In this document: piece after piece, positions 38,101 to 53,100 of the stretch
Layout of the letters: every line of letters starts with the position of its first letter
Position numbering within the stretch: position 1 is the first letter of the stretch
Assembly (NCBI GenBank): GCA_036925085.1
Contig: JAUPFP010000005.1
Location: 272,501-336,500, forward strand
Length of the DNA stretch: 64,000 nt
Reading direction: 5' to 3'
Source of the DNA: Brachycybe producta
Taxonomy: Eukaryota > Arthropoda > Diplopoda > Playtdesmida > Andrognathidae
Made by a program: the position numbers and the translations under genes
The notes under the pieces: generated by a model
What the model saw: only the letters and a program-made list of their open reading frames with translations
Told to the model about the DNA's origin: nothing
The model's database searches: none

Positions 38101-41100
38101 GCTATTTATCAATATATTTTTTCAGGATCCAAAAGACATTCTCGAAGGGACCGCTCTTATTCTAGTGTTTACCGTGTAAATTATCGTCATTTATTGTTCA
38201 ATTGTTTTATCCTCAAGATACACAGATAAATTTATTCGTTTGTTTGTTGAATAAACCTTTTCGTTTATTCAACATTAAGTCTCCTGTACCTTATTTTCTT
38301 TAACAACATTACGTACACTCGCAGTTACTTTACCGCTCTTTTGTGACACGCATCTAAGTGTCAAATTCAAAACCCGGTTTCGTCAAAACTTATATAGTTT
38401 TACCAAACCTCTGCCAAAAAATGGACAAGCCAGGGCGATGAGTTGCATAGGGTAACACTTTCTTACTGTACATACTTGGAGAAGGTTACTGTCATCAAAA
38501 AATTATATCTCGACAGGGCCAGTAGTTCGTGTATGTGGTGACAAACTGTTTCTCTCAGCTATAGAGACTGTACTTAATTTATTGAGAAACTGTGGCAAGA
38601 GTGATACCTCCAAATGACTGGTTTTCACGTCATAATAGCAAACTATCATTCATAAATTGTTTGAGTTGAAAAACGTGACAAACCACTTTAGTGGTTTCAA
38701 AGATTGGCAGAGTTTCGATTTTAACCCTGTTTAGGATTGATTCTGTAATCAAAATGACTGTTTATAAATTATAATTAGGTCTGCCAAGATTGAAGATAAC
38801 TCATGCCAATATCGTTAGAAAACGATTTTGTATCTGTAATATGCAACGTTAATAGCTTATTTTAATGTATTAACTGTTACTGTTTTTTAGAGATTAGCAA
38901 TAGAACTGTCCAGGATCCATGCAATAACTACAAAAGGAGCCGTTACGTGTAAGTACATAGAGTACATTGTATTTCCAACAAAATGTGTGAAAACTGTGCA
39001 TGCTGCATCCTTTAATCAGGTGACAGTTTTGTGAGGTTGTGTGCATGCAGTTTAATTTGTGAAGCATTTCACAAAAGTGGTACACTGTATAAGCAGAGCA
39101 TATAGTTGCTATGCTGTATAGTGTGACTAAAGAGAAAACCTTTGGTCTTTCTTGACCTATGCCTTTGCGATATACTCATTTTGAGAAAGGAAGATATGTG
39201 TATACCGACAGTGTATCTGCCATACTTCAGTAACTAAAATGAGATTCATTAGCAAGCCGAAGAAATGACCAAAGCCTTGCCCTTTTTTCGGATGTTTACG
39301 GGCATATGATAATATTGCCCTACTTAATGTCTTATTGAATAGACATCCTCGTAAGGGAAGACACGGGCATTCAAAGACTTTTAAAAGAATTAATGGCTAG
39401 AACTAGTGCATATTATTTTTCCTGAATGTTGTTATTAGACTATGGAATTCTTTTCCAGTTGATAATTCTTTGTTAGGACGAATTCAATTTAACAATGATG
39501 TCTTGTTTTACCCGAATGACTTCCATTTGTTATCGGGAGCATCCCCCTGCCACATGGCTTTTAAGCTGACTGCAGGTGTACTGAGTTGAATTTAATATTA
39601 TTCATATGCTGGTTGCCATGAAACGAAAAACAAATTGCAAGAGTATAAATTTTTTCTACAGAAAAGCTTTTTTGAATTCACCAAAGACTGGTGATGAAGA
39701 CGTAAATTGTAGAAGAGAAAACACTGCATTGGATTTGTCATATGACCATAATGACCATGAATGAGTGATTGTCCAATGCTTGCTATCGGCCAAAATATTG
39801 CAAAAATCACCGTGTCATGTTATTTACCTGATCCCTTGGGCCAATACTTTCATTAGCTAGCTTTACATGAAATATCTGCTGACACTAAAATAGCTTATTC
39901 ACAACGGATATTTAATCACTATTGAGTTTCCAATAACTTAAATTTGTATTTATAATGCAAAACTAGCAAATATGTTCTCATTAAGAGGCTGCATTGCAAA
40001 ATTACTTCAAAAAATCTCCACAAAGAGCGCTAACATCGTTTTTCTATTGAGCCTATAGACCCAATGTTAAAGAAAAAATGTTAATTTTTAAAATACACAG
40101 TCATGGCAATATGTTATTTTTAATATTTAAAGCTGTCCAAGTTTTCAAAGTGCAATATGCACCTTAAATACATGTACATGCTGATCACCAAGTGATATAA
40201 TGACAAAAAATTGGTAAGTACGATTATATTTTTAAAAACTATTTCAAAGTCGCGAATGAGTACACCCAAATAACAAAAAAAACATTCATTAAAATGCTCG
40301 TAAAAATAATTTAAAAAAACAGAAAAAAACATCCTGTGCACCAATGTCATGGCTTCACTGTGGTTTACTTGTGGTTTTTTTAAAATTATGTTTATGTGTT
40401 TTTATGAACATTTTAATGGATGTTTTTTTGCATACGAACGCGTACTCATAAGAGTTAGAAATTCGCGATTTTGAAATAGTTTTTAAAATTATTACCGCAC
40501 TTGTGACAACCCAGTTTTGCTCTCTATGTGGAGCAGAACTAAATCTCCTGTGTCGTCTGCTAGGCTGGCTAATTAGCTGCCAGGCAGATGACAAAATGGC
40601 CAGCAAGGGTCACTGTCCTCCCCCAGGTGGAGCAGCCTGGGGGTATATAATGGCGGCGGCCATTATATTCTGGGCAGTGTGTTAGACCCTGATGCTGTGT
40701 GCATGTGTTGTGTTGATGCTCTTTCATCAGGTGGCCAAGATGGCCACCATTCATCTTTGTCCTTTGTGGAGTGTGGGTGTGTTACACCTTAGCTCCTGGC
40801 TGGGTTAGCCAGGAGGTGCATCTTTCTTCATCTCTTTTGTTTGCTCTCTGCTGGATAAAGCATCCAGCAGATATTGCATCTACATAAGTGAGTGTTTTTA
40901 TTTATTCACCTACTTGCTGAATAAATTATACTTATTATTTTCACTCTACACACTGAGTCCGTGTCACTTATTTTCTGGGGAAGTTACCGCGGGGAGGGTG
41001 GGGGTTTCCGGTGGGGATACACCGGCACCATCACCGTCCTGTTTCCGTCGTTATCGGCCGGTACTTCGCGTCGGTTCCACGGTAGGATCCATCTGGGGTC

Positions 41101-44100
41101 TACCGTGGGTTCTTCGTCGTGTTCGTCGGCCATTCGTCCGTCGACCTACGGAGAGATCGACTCGACCGGTGTCACCCAGGGACCGGACGGACAAGAGCGG
41201 GTAGTCCGCGCTTCGACCTCGGCCCCAAGGGAGTCAAGGATCCGGTAAGACGGGGAAGTTTTGCCGGGGTGTTGCAACGAACCCAAGTCGGGTCGTTACA
41301 CACTTAACAATTTTTCGTCATTCTATCACTCGATCAGCATATATTTCAGATACACATTGCACTTTGAAAACTTAATATTGGACAACTTTAAATATGAAAA
41401 ATAAACATATTGTCACGATTTTGTGTTGTAAAAATTAACATTTTTTAGCATTGGGTCTGTAGGCTCAATAGAAAAACGTTTTTGGAAGTAATTTTGCGAT
41501 GTAGCCTATTCAGGGGGAACGGGGAATGCGTGAGTCTACTGTCTCCTATAGTGTAACCTACTAATGTCAGGTACAGACTCGTTAATTTTAGTTAATATAA
41601 TCACATTGACAAAAATAAAAAGTAATGTTGTTTAGTAGACTTTTACAGTTCTTCATAGAATCACCCCGGTATTGCAGCCATGACATTTTTAGCTGCAGTA
41701 TATAATTGCAATCACTTCTATGTTTTTTAGTTTTACTGCAATATATATGCTAGTTGGTTGTTGTGGTTTTCAACATTTGCAAGAGTTAACAGAGTAAATT
41801 AGTTGTGCTAGGCACACATTTGTTGGGCTGACAAAAGCTTTCAAATATAACCAATTACAAGAAATTATTTAACGAATAAGTCAAATAATGTGCCTGTGGG
41901 TCAACTCTTCCACCAGTAAAGCTTAATTATAATTCGTAAATGATACATGTATAATCAGATTTTCAGGTTCAGGTTTTTTCTGATCTGTATCCGATATCAA
42001 TACGAAATCTGACATGTCGACATTGTTAAATGCTATGATAAACGTGGCACAAATCGGTAGGTTTGAACCTAGTTTCCGGAACATAGAAATAGAAATAAAG
42101 TAGAAAAAAGTTTCTTCAACATTTCTGGTTATCTTTGTGTTTGTTAAGGGTTTTCACTTATTATAATACAAAACAGTTCAAAAGAGAATTTTGACTAGCG
42201 TACAACATTTATTGCTATTCAATTTGGGCTCTAAACCTCTGCTCGATCAGTTTCTTTTCGATATTTGAAATTAAACTTGGTGATTTCCTTGTTGATATGC
42301 ATGCACCCGTTAAACAGCCTTCCATCATAGAATTTCAGAATACTGAACAAATATTAAACCTTATTTAAAATTTGCGTTTCTGAAGCCTAGTACACACCTG
42401 GATTCTTTGTTGCATTAAATTGTTGTGGGGCTGCTTCGATACAATGTTGCGGTGCAGAATCACAACTGACGCAATTCAGGCCCGCAACAATGTTGCGTGT
42501 CCACACTCAGTTTTTCTCCATCCTTCAGGCTTTCACCGTGTCATTATCACCTGTGGAAGTGGTCCTTGCAATATGTGCTTACACTGTCATTAATAAAGAG
42601 GTTCGAATAAAACAGAAATGGTGGTGGGCACTGAGCACACAAGCTTTTCTCAGCTGAGAACACATTCAGTTCACCCTGAAATTAGGAGATGGTTGAAGAG
42701 TTCTAAAAACCCAAAAACACAATTTAGTAGTGAATTTACACAGAAGGTCCTTAAGTAGTGTAACAGTATTTTGAAAGCCTAGTCTTTAATAATTAATAGT
42801 AAACTGAGCTTTTTGAGTGTTTGTTTATGTTTCAAAAAAGCGTCCACACTTTGAAATGTTTCGCAACAATGTTTAATTGTTTCCCATCTTAATGGGAGTC
42901 AAGAAACATGAATGTGAGCTGACGTGATTCAGCCCTGAAACATTTCAACATTGTTGTGGGTCTGAATCGCAACTGACATGATTCAGCCGCGATTCAGACC
43001 CACAACATTGTTTCGTAACAAAGATTTCTTGGTGTATACTAACTACCCTTTATTTACGGTCCAAAAAGCGTCGACTGATCCCGCGCGGTTAGGATCCGGC
43101 AGAGAACGTCGGCAACCCGGTGCCTACTTTTGGTCAATGTGGGCAAAACTGACCGAATGGTCAAAAGTGACCATGGGAGCCATATGTTGAGAACGGTAAA
43201 AAAAGTTACGCCCCGGGGGCGTAAACCCCTGATCATATTATGACTTTTTACGGTCGAAAAAGCGTCGACCGATCCCGGTTGGTTAGGACCCGTGGTTGGC
43301 AACCCCGGGGCCACTTCCGGCCAACCGTGGGCAAAAGTGGGCTGACAGTGGTCAAAACTGGTCACGGTGGCCATACGTTGAGAATGGTAAAAAAAGTTAC
43401 TCATCCAGGGAGTTAAACCCTGACAAAATTATGACTTAGTTATGTGAGATGAGTTAGGGGAACTACTTCTCACATACATAGGGAAAACACATACGAATGA
43501 CTTGCACCAACATAAAACACACTCATAAATAATGATGCATCTAAAAGGCCCTTTCCTATTGCCTGAAAGCATATAATTCCCCGTGGCAAAAAGAAATAAT
43601 GTCACTGTTTTTCTGCCCAATTTCTAAGAAATGCATAGAATTTTATTATTAATAACATTAGAAAAGTTTTTTTTATGTCACATTTTTTTCTAGGTGTGGA
43701 ATTTTGACCTAATTATGGGCACCCACAATTAGTGTTCTTATGAATTGTCATAAACCTCTGTAAAATTAGTGATTATGTTTTTTTTACTAAATTTTAAGTG
43801 GCCGGAGATGTTTCTAGTCTTGAAGGTACTTTTCGCAGTCCTCATAACCTGTGCCACAATAGAGCTGTTCGTGATCGGAACAATGCATTAGCAAACCTGG
43901 AAATTGAAGTTGAACGGCAGCAAGATCATGGATCTTCAAGTTCCGATGATCTGGTAATGTAATTTAAATTTATTACTAATTTAACTTTTCTAATGTAACG
44001 TCCCACTGGACCGTCACAATACCCCGGGCAAGAAAAACCAAACTTACCCGCTTCCAGACTCTGATACGGGGACGGGACCGCACCCGTAGCCACCTCTTAC

Positions 44101-47100
44101 GGTTAACTGCCTGGGTAGTGTCGGCATGGAGCCTCCCTCGATCGACACGAAGAACCACGCCACCACACCGGAACGCCAGAACCGGAGTTCTACCGCGAGC
44201 CGACACGAGTAGCGGCCGAAACATGCCGGAAACAGGACGGTGGTGTTCCCCACAGAAGCCCACCCTCCCCTCGATACTCCCCAATAAATCATCAACACAA
44301 CGCAGTATATTAAATAAAATGTGTATTTAATAAACACTTACTAAGCAGTGGTATATTTACATAATGGCTGGTCTGTTTGACCAGCCAAGAACAAGTTATA
44401 TAAATAAGGCCTAATGGCCAACAATGGCAACAAGATGAACAGATGAAATGGGAGGCCTCCTTGGCCTCCACCATTGGTCTTTCCAAATCCTCTGCCTCCA
44501 ACACTGCCCCAGACTTAATGGCTGACCAGGCCATATAAGACCACCAGGCAACTCAACCTGGAGGGGACAGTGGTCACTTCTGACCTCTCACCCATAGAAC
44601 TTAATGGTGAGAGGTCTGCTGGCTCCAAAATGGCATCTGTCCCAACAGCCTACTGCAAGCTGTCAGGCAGACCACCATAGGGAGTTTGTCTGCTCACTCA
44701 AAAATTTAATTTGAGCAGACCAGGTTGCCACACTAATATAACATTTGTTTTCACTCGCTGATCATAATCATAACAAAGTAGAAGGTATGCACAACTGTTA
44801 TTAGTATTCTTACTGTATATTGTAGAAGGAATACATAACAGTGCCAACTCAAATCTGTTACAGAGTATTAAGAGTATAGATACAGCGTTTAATTCAAAAT
44901 ATTTCTGAATGTAGGCGCTACGATAGTTTTTGTTTTTGAACACCCAGTAACTCCCGATCCCACCAAAACCATAGCCTGGGGGTAAACAACTCCTGCTTGT
45001 CTCTCCCTCCTCTCTGACTCATACTTCTGACTCATATCGAAGTGGCGGATTGATACTCTTAGGACCATGGTCACTTGGACCTGGTTACACCTCGTAGGTG
45101 TGTACAGGTCCAAGGTATAAAAGGACCATGTTCCTCTTTGTTTGTCGTCCTTACTTGCTCAACTTTTGTATTACGAAGATATTTCTATATCCATACCACA
45201 TCATGGGCCTGAGGACGCACCTTTAATATCACAATTCATTATTGTACTCTTGATGTTTCTGAGCAAGAATGAATAAAGTATTACAATGAGAAACTGCGTT
45301 GTCTTTCAGTCTGGAAACTAATCCTTCTCTAGGCAAGCCGGAGACACCACAAGGCAAGGAGACATACAGATCCTGGAAGAGCTACAACATCTTCAATTTG
45401 TAACAACAAAGGAAGATGCACATCAGCATTAATCAGGAGAGATGGTCACCATCCTTCTGCGAAGACCACACCCCTTCACAGAAGGATGATCACAATCGAT
45501 CTCCATCCGACTATTTCTGTAACTCGAATCTTCTTTGTGCAGTCACAGCGCGATCAGAAGAAATGATTTATGGAAAACATAAGTTGGGTAAAATTAGGTC
45601 GACATCAAAAGCTCACAGTTTTTAACATTTTTCTCCAAGGATTGAAGTCACATAGTAATTAATAGAAAAATAATTTCACGTGCTATTAGCTTATAAAAAG
45701 GAAACACCGTGAAGCCAGTAGACGCGTGTCTCATTTTTAATGAGTTCTACTAAATTTTGTTAGTGTTTTGGTTCTATTGGACTTAACATGGAGTTAAAAA
45801 CGTACAATTTTAAACGTTATTAAAAAGTAGAGGGAACTTTTCAAAATTTATAGAGGAAACATCGTGAAGCCAATAGATGAAAGCACGTGCTAATTTTTTG
45901 TTATTGTTCTAAATCGTTTCTACCGAGAGTTTCTCAAATGTTTGTGGGACGGTTTAGGATCCGGTAAGATGGGGAAGTTTTGCCGGGGTATTGTGGCGGA
46001 CCCAAGTTGGGTCGTTACAATTGGTGGAGGTGCTGGGTACCGCCACCGCTGCCGCTCTTGACAGTCGAAAGACCGTAAAACTGTTTGACACTGCCGGGCA
46101 TGGACTTTGTCCACGGTACAGCGGTGGAAAACAGTTTTTGACCGTAAGATTGACCGGTAGTAAACCGTGGGGCACGGACAATTGTCCGTGGGACAATGGT
46201 TGAAACCAGTTTACGGTCAGGGTTTACTATTGGTAGACTGAAGTCGTGAGTACACCCATAGAGCTTGGACATTTGTCCACAGAACTACGGTGGAAAATGG
46301 CTTAGGTCATAGTTGTCCGGTAAAGGACCGTGGGACATGGACGGGTTGTCCGTGATACCACGGTGGTTACCGGGGAAAGGCCTAGGTTATCCGCTATTAG
46401 GACGGTGGGCATGGTGGTCAACCGTGCAACACCGTTCGAAAGCGGGATAACGGTGATGTTTACCGCTAGTATACTGGTAGCACGGTGGTTTACCGTGCAC
46501 GACCGGTAGAACATGGTAAAAAGGTATTTTTACCGCAAGTAGACAGTGCATTATGGACTGTTGTCCGTATATCACCGGTCGGAAATGGTAAAAGAGACTA
46601 ACCGTGGGACACAGACTTTTTTCCGTGAAACCGTGGTTATTTACGGTTCTGCCGTTGTTTGATGGTGTTTTACGGACTTTTGCACGTGAATTCACCGAAT
46701 TTCACCAGTAGATTCCCACATTGCAATTGGTGGCCATTTCTGCCCGTGTTCGCAATAAGCCAAGACCCCGTTTCTCCGATGATTGGTCGGGGAATCGGTG
46801 CAATGGAGGGATTGGAGTTGCATTCCCGTGCCATTGGCCGTGGTATTAGGCCGGAGGGGCAGCAACTGGGTTTGGTTGCTGTTGCCGGGAACGGACACGG
46901 TGGTTCCCGGGAGGAAGGTGCCGTAGGGGGTGTCCCTACAGACCGACCTCCGTACGGAGACTAACGGTGCAACCGCACCGTGGAGGCATTGTCTCCAACG
47001 GAGCACCGTTGGATGGTGTGGAAGGGGTTGCACGGACTCCAACTGCGACAGGCATGCGCCCAATGGCTGGCCTGTTAACCTCCACTGCCTCCAGTCTGGT

Positions 47101-50100
47101 TGGACGTGGAGGTGGTCTCTTACTTGAAGAGACGGTGGAGTCCCAGTTGGGTTCGGCATCAGGGTTGGCATCTATGTCCAAAGAGCAACTTCGGTCGGTT
47201 GCCCGTGGGTTTGACCGCCTGTGGATGCAGGGTCAACTTCCCATGGAAGGGCAACCGTGGTTCGCACCGTCGCCCGTGCACCCGAGGGATGTACGGAGGG
47301 AGGTGCTGCCGGTTTCGACTGGGCGGATACCTCCATGAGGAACTTGGACTGCTCCTGCAGGAGTTGGTCAGGGAATTTCTCCGGTCATTCAGCAACCGAG
47401 GGTCTACCTGGTGGAACCCACGGATGCGGAGCCTTATGCTGAGACTTTAGGGAAAGTGAGCAGGGCACCATGGCAGGTAAGTACCGCGCCATGGTCCCCT
47501 GCTTTGGCCATCTTGTCGTAGATCCAGGCATTTGAGTTTTTTAACCCAGTTCATTCGTTCATCCGGTTTGATGGACAAGAGGACATGACACCTTTTCTCC
47601 GACAGTTCGAAGCCAAGGCTTGGGCTCAGCGCTGGACGGGCGAGGCCAGGTGCAGGTTTTTTCGACGACCCGGCTGAAGAATACTACGCCAGTTTGGTGG
47701 AGTTTCAGCCGGACCTGTCCTGGCCGGAGCTAAAGGAGGCCATGTTTCAGCATTTCGGAACCTAGAATCATTCTCATGCCTGTTTCGATCGTTTCGAAAC
47801 AATGGTGCATGGCCGACTGAGTCGCTCCAGTCATTCTACTGGCACTTTACTGAGGTGGCAGAACGAGTTTCTCCTCATGAGGATGAGTCTTGAGAACTCC
47901 GATTTAAGAAGAAACTGCAGCTGGCGATCCTCAAACTGTTCTGGGGTTGAGGGTCGAAACGGTGCGGACGTTCACCGCTGAGGCAATGTTTGTCGAGGCT
48001 GACATGCTGACAGTGGATGAATTGCCTGCAAGTACCTTGACAGTACCAGAGACCAAGACTACGGTCAAGGCCTCTGGTGCTGTGGCACAGCCCAAAGCCT
48101 CTGCTAAGTCTTCCTCCAACCGTTCAGGTGCGAAGGCGACTATTCCGTCCAATGCGGACGGAGCAACTGCCAAGACCGGAGGGAAAAAGGGTAACAAGAC
48201 TAGGCGGCAGAGCCAGGGTGGAAATAAGTCCACAGCAGCACCTTCTGGGGTTGGCCAAATGGCTGAAGGTGGAGGTCCCACCCGGAAGCAACCAGGTCCA
48301 TGCTACAAGTGCGACCAAATGGGTCACTTGAAGGACTGTCTGAAGGCAACGGCCCGAGGACAAGTTGCCAGGATGACACTTGGATGATATTATCGTTTTT
48401 GGGAATACCTTTGAGCAGTTTCTCAAACGCTTAGGTACTGTCTTGAGACTGTTACGAGGGGCGGAGCTGAAACTCCAGCCGAAGAAATGTTTCTTCGGGT
48501 TTGATAAGGTCAAATATCTGTCACATTGTTAGTGCCGAGGGAGTTGCTCCGGACCCGGGACTCGTGAAAGCAGTCGAAGAGTTCAATGTCCCTACAATAG
48601 TGACCGCCGTCCAGTTTTCTCGGACTGGCCAGCTACTACCGTAGGTTCATTAAGGACTTCGCCAAGGTCGCAAGGCCACTTCATGATCTGACCAGGAAGG
48701 ATGCATCCTTGGACTGGTCAGAGCATTGTGGTCTAGCATTCGAGCAGTTAAAGGCATTTTTCACCGAAGCACCGGTGCTCACCATGTATGATCCACGTGG
48801 TGAGGTGTTAATTCACACCGAAGCAAGTGGGTACGCTATAGGTGTCGTCGTCTACCAGAAGTTGCCTGAGGACAAGGCTCCTTGGGTTCTGGCCTACGCT
48901 AGCCTTCTCGTGAAAGGACAGGAAACACGGTATAGTTGTAACGACCCAACTTGGTCGCTACAATGACCCCGGTAAATTTGACCAACTTACCGCCTCTTGA
49001 CTCCTTTGGGACGGGATCCTAGTGCGGGCCAGCCATCTTCTTGCACCGTCCGTGTCACGGGTAGTGCCGGACGGGAGTCTTCCCCGCAGATCGACGGTCG
49101 AAAGGCCCGATGACGATGGAGAATCCACGGTGAATTCCCAATGAATCTCACCGTGGATGACGGCGCGAAGCACTGGCCGACAAGACGATTCTCACGCCGA
49201 AACAGGACGGTGAAGTGCCGGTGTAAACCCCACCAGCAACCCTCACCCTCCCCATGGTAACTGCCCCAGTTAATTATTATAAATAAGGAACACGGACGCA
49301 GTGGTGTTGAGTGAAAATAAATAATGTTGTTTATTCAAATATAAATCGCGTAGAATAAATGGAGCAATCAATCTCGTGGCTAATCCAGCCAGGAGAAGAG
49401 GTCATCAACCTCCACCAACAAACAATGGCCACCTGTTGAAAAAGAGATGAGAGCACCTAAAACACAATGCACACAGCATAAGGGTCTACTTTCCACTGCC
49501 CAGAAAAAAATGGCTGCCACCATTATATACACCCCCCAGGCTGCTCCACCTGGGGGAGGACAGTGACCCTTGCTGGCCATTTTGTCATCTGCCTGGCAAC
49601 CAATTAGAGGTGCCTAGCAGACAACAGCAGGTATTTAGTTTTGCCCTCCAAGAGAGCAAAACTGGGTCGACACAATCCTCTCAACTTCCCTGATCCGCCC
49701 CGGGATCGGGTCAGTCGAGCCAGCAAGGATTGTGCCTGCGACCCCCACTCAGTTTCAGACTGATTTCCTCGGTGGTGGATCCATCGGAGCTACCATCCAC
49801 TCCGACATCCACCGACGTACCCACCATGAGCACATCCGGGTGTTTTGCCACCCGATTCCGAGATCGAAATCCGTCCACCTCTTGCTGCCGAAACTCTTCG
49901 ATGGCAAGTGTCAAGTTGCGAACTCTGACGTAGAGTCCGACTTGTCAGAAGGTCTACGAGGGCGGCCGCAGGATCGGACACACTCCCTCGTAGTGGGTGG
50001 GTTACCAATTCCCCCACCATACCTTCTAATTCGCAGCCAAGGAGACGCTGGAAGTATGGGGCCACGAGCTGGGCTATACGAACTAGTCCAGCTCCTGTCC

Positions 50101-53100
50101 CCACAACGTCTAGAACAGCGTAACATCTTACCGGGTTGACAACCAGCAACACCGGATAGTCTGTACTGCCAAATGCCAGCACATATCGCATAGCAAATGA
50201 TGGCAACGACGGTGTCCACAGAACTGGGAGTGGCTCTCCTAGGCGATAATATCCGTGGTATTGGTACCCCTCTATTCCCGGCTGGTCCTGCCACAGACCA
50301 ATCTTCAACCCTTATTCAGAAAGACCTCTCCTTCTGAATACGGAGGCTCTGCACCAAAGCGTCGACCCTCGCCCTCGGGCTCTGGAGACTTGGCTCTCTT
50401 CCGGTTTTAGGGCCGCAAAGACCCCATCATCGGGACCCGGAGGGAAGGGTGTCCTTCCACTGGAAGGCACGGGACCACGTTTGGCGGGTACACCATCATT
50501 CCCTGCAGGGCTGCCCCCACTGCTAGTTTACGGTGAGCTGACCCGGTGGAGAGACCGCGACCACCTTCGGGGAGGATGAAGGTATACCGAGCACAATGTC
50601 TCGCATTGACCTATCATCCATCCATGCCATCTTGCTATGATGGGTAAGGTGCGGTTGGCTCCCGGCCGACACGGTCGCACCGTGTTGGGACTCCTCCTCC
50701 GTCCCGACACTTCCACCACCACCAGTCCCCTGGGACCCACGGGTGGAAGTCTTCGGACCTCCTTTCTTCTCATGTCGGGCCTTCTTGCCCTTCTTTTTCT
50801 TTTTCTTATGAGAAGAAGGTTTACCGGGCTGTGAGCTGGATGCACCTATGCTCACAGACTTACCGGGCCGGTCAGTCTTAAAAGGTTGGTTAGCCCCCTT
50901 CGAATGACCGGACTTGCTAGCCGCAGGCTTTCCAGCCGAAGCTGTACTAGTCTTAGAACTAGCTCCCGTAGCCAAACCGACGGTCGAGGATGCTCGTGTC
51001 ACCACGAAGCGTCCCTTTCCATCCCGGGGAAGATTTCTCTTCTTCTCCGGGGCAAGGGTCGGCTGAAGGGGAGGCCGGGGGAGCCGGCCGGACCTCCACG
51101 AGAGGTCTTGGCCTTCTTCCCCACCGGATTACTTGCCACTAATGGGGTGAAGGGGCAGGGATGTTTCTGTCCCTGACTACCACCACCACTAGTGGGAGTG
51201 CTCTTCCTCAGAGCGAGAGGAGAAGGCTGATTGGCCTTCTTTTCCACTCGTCGGTCCCTCTTGGGAGTCGCAGACTGCCAACCTGAAGGACCAGCCACTG
51301 CCGCGGGCGGACCTGTGACAAGTGGTTGGCCGACAGGCCAGGCAGCCCCAGCGGCTCTCTCAGGATGAGCTTGAGACTCAGGAAGAAGACCCACGGCCGG
51401 CGTAAACTTTGCCATCACAGCCTTCCTCCTCTCCAACTGAGCCTCTCTTTCAGCCAGAGCTTTCATCCTGGTGGTGTACCTAGCAGCTCGGGACTTCTTG
51501 GTTTTCGAACTGTTCTTTCTGAACTGCTGGGTAGGGTGTTCTCCAACGAAGTAGCGTTTCCCATCTGACATCAGGAAACCACCTGACACCGTTTGGTACT
51601 GCGCGGCTTCGTCCTGCCTTTCTAGACAGGCCGCTTCCGTCTCCCCAACAGGGTCGACCGGAATTGGACTGCCCTTCCGGGCTGGAGTACCCTCCTGGGA
51701 TCCGGTCAACGACCATTTACCCAGGGAGCCTGATCCTCTCCTTTCAGACTCCGAAGAGTCCTCTGAAGAGAGGATACGTTGGACTCGCCACCGTCTGGAG
51801 AAGGGCACCACATTATTTTTGAATTTGAAAAGTTACTCTGCAAGCAGCCATAAAGGCCTATGGCAGAGGGACAAGAGTCCAAGTGCAGCATAGAAAATGC
51901 ATTGTCAAAACCAGAAAATATAAAAACCCTATTGATATAAACCCAACAACAATTTCAATATTTTTTAATGTTGCAAGTATATGCATTGTCAAAACAAAAC
52001 AAAATTATGACTCCCATAAAATACGTTTTTCCTGCACAAAATCCCCAGCAAGCGAGTTCCATTGTCGAATCGGCCTATGGACAAATGACCAGTAATAAGA
52101 ATCTGTTCGTGCAAAAATCTCTCCAACTTTGTTAGAGTGGTCACCCCTACCCAAATATAATGCCCTGCAAAGTTTACTTGAAGTAGGTTTAGGGCAAGAG
52201 CCTTCTAGCATTCGATTAAAGATATTAAGACTAAAATCTGAACGTCTTGCAAGTAAACTATCCCAACCAAGCTCTGAAAGCATTTTAGTTACACTGTCGG
52301 CATATCCATATTTACCACAAGCAAACCTAGCAGCCCTGCGTTGGACCATTTCTATAGAGTGAGCTAAGTCTTCAGTGTGGGGATTCCACACGGAGCTGCA
52401 GTATTCTAGATGGAGACGTACTAATGATTGATATGCTATACATTTTACCTCCCTGGGACACCTTCTTAGAATGCGTTGACTAAACCTAAGCATCTGCATG
52501 GACTTGGAAATAATCTGTTCGACATGCAGCTTCCAAGAAAGTTTAGCTGTAATCGTTACCCCCAAATATTTATAAGAATCTACGTTATTAAGTGGAATGG
52601 CCCCTATTCTATATGGAAATATTATTGGATTCCTTCCCCTAGCTACCCTCATTACACAACATTTTCCCTTATTAAGTTGAAGTTGCCATTTAGAACACCA
52701 TGCCTCTATTGCTTTCAAGTCACTATCAATAATATGGCAATCATTGTCAGAGGTAACCTCACGATAAATTATTGTATCATCTGCAAATAGCCGGCAATTG
52801 CTGCTAACTTGATTGTTGAGGTCATTGATATATAAAAGAAACAGAAGCGGACCCAACACACTACCCTGAGGAACCCCTGATGTAACCCCTATCCAGTCAG
52901 ATTCAGACCCACCTGCAACAACACTTTGTTTCCCACTCAAAAAAGAATGCACCCATTTATACACCTGTTCACCCAATCCATACCCACTAATTTTTGTCAT
53001 TAGTTTTGAGTGAGAAACTGTGTCAAATGCTTTGCAGAGATCAAGAAAAACCAAATCTATCTGACTGCCTTTGTCTAAAATTTTCTGAAGGTCATCAACT

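Noticed and set aside
49732-50139. Frames on the + strand opposite the nested 3' module (and - strand frames at 59.4-60.2 kb)
   Set aside because: They are shadows of the real coding strand; the protein conservation between copies is in the other direction.
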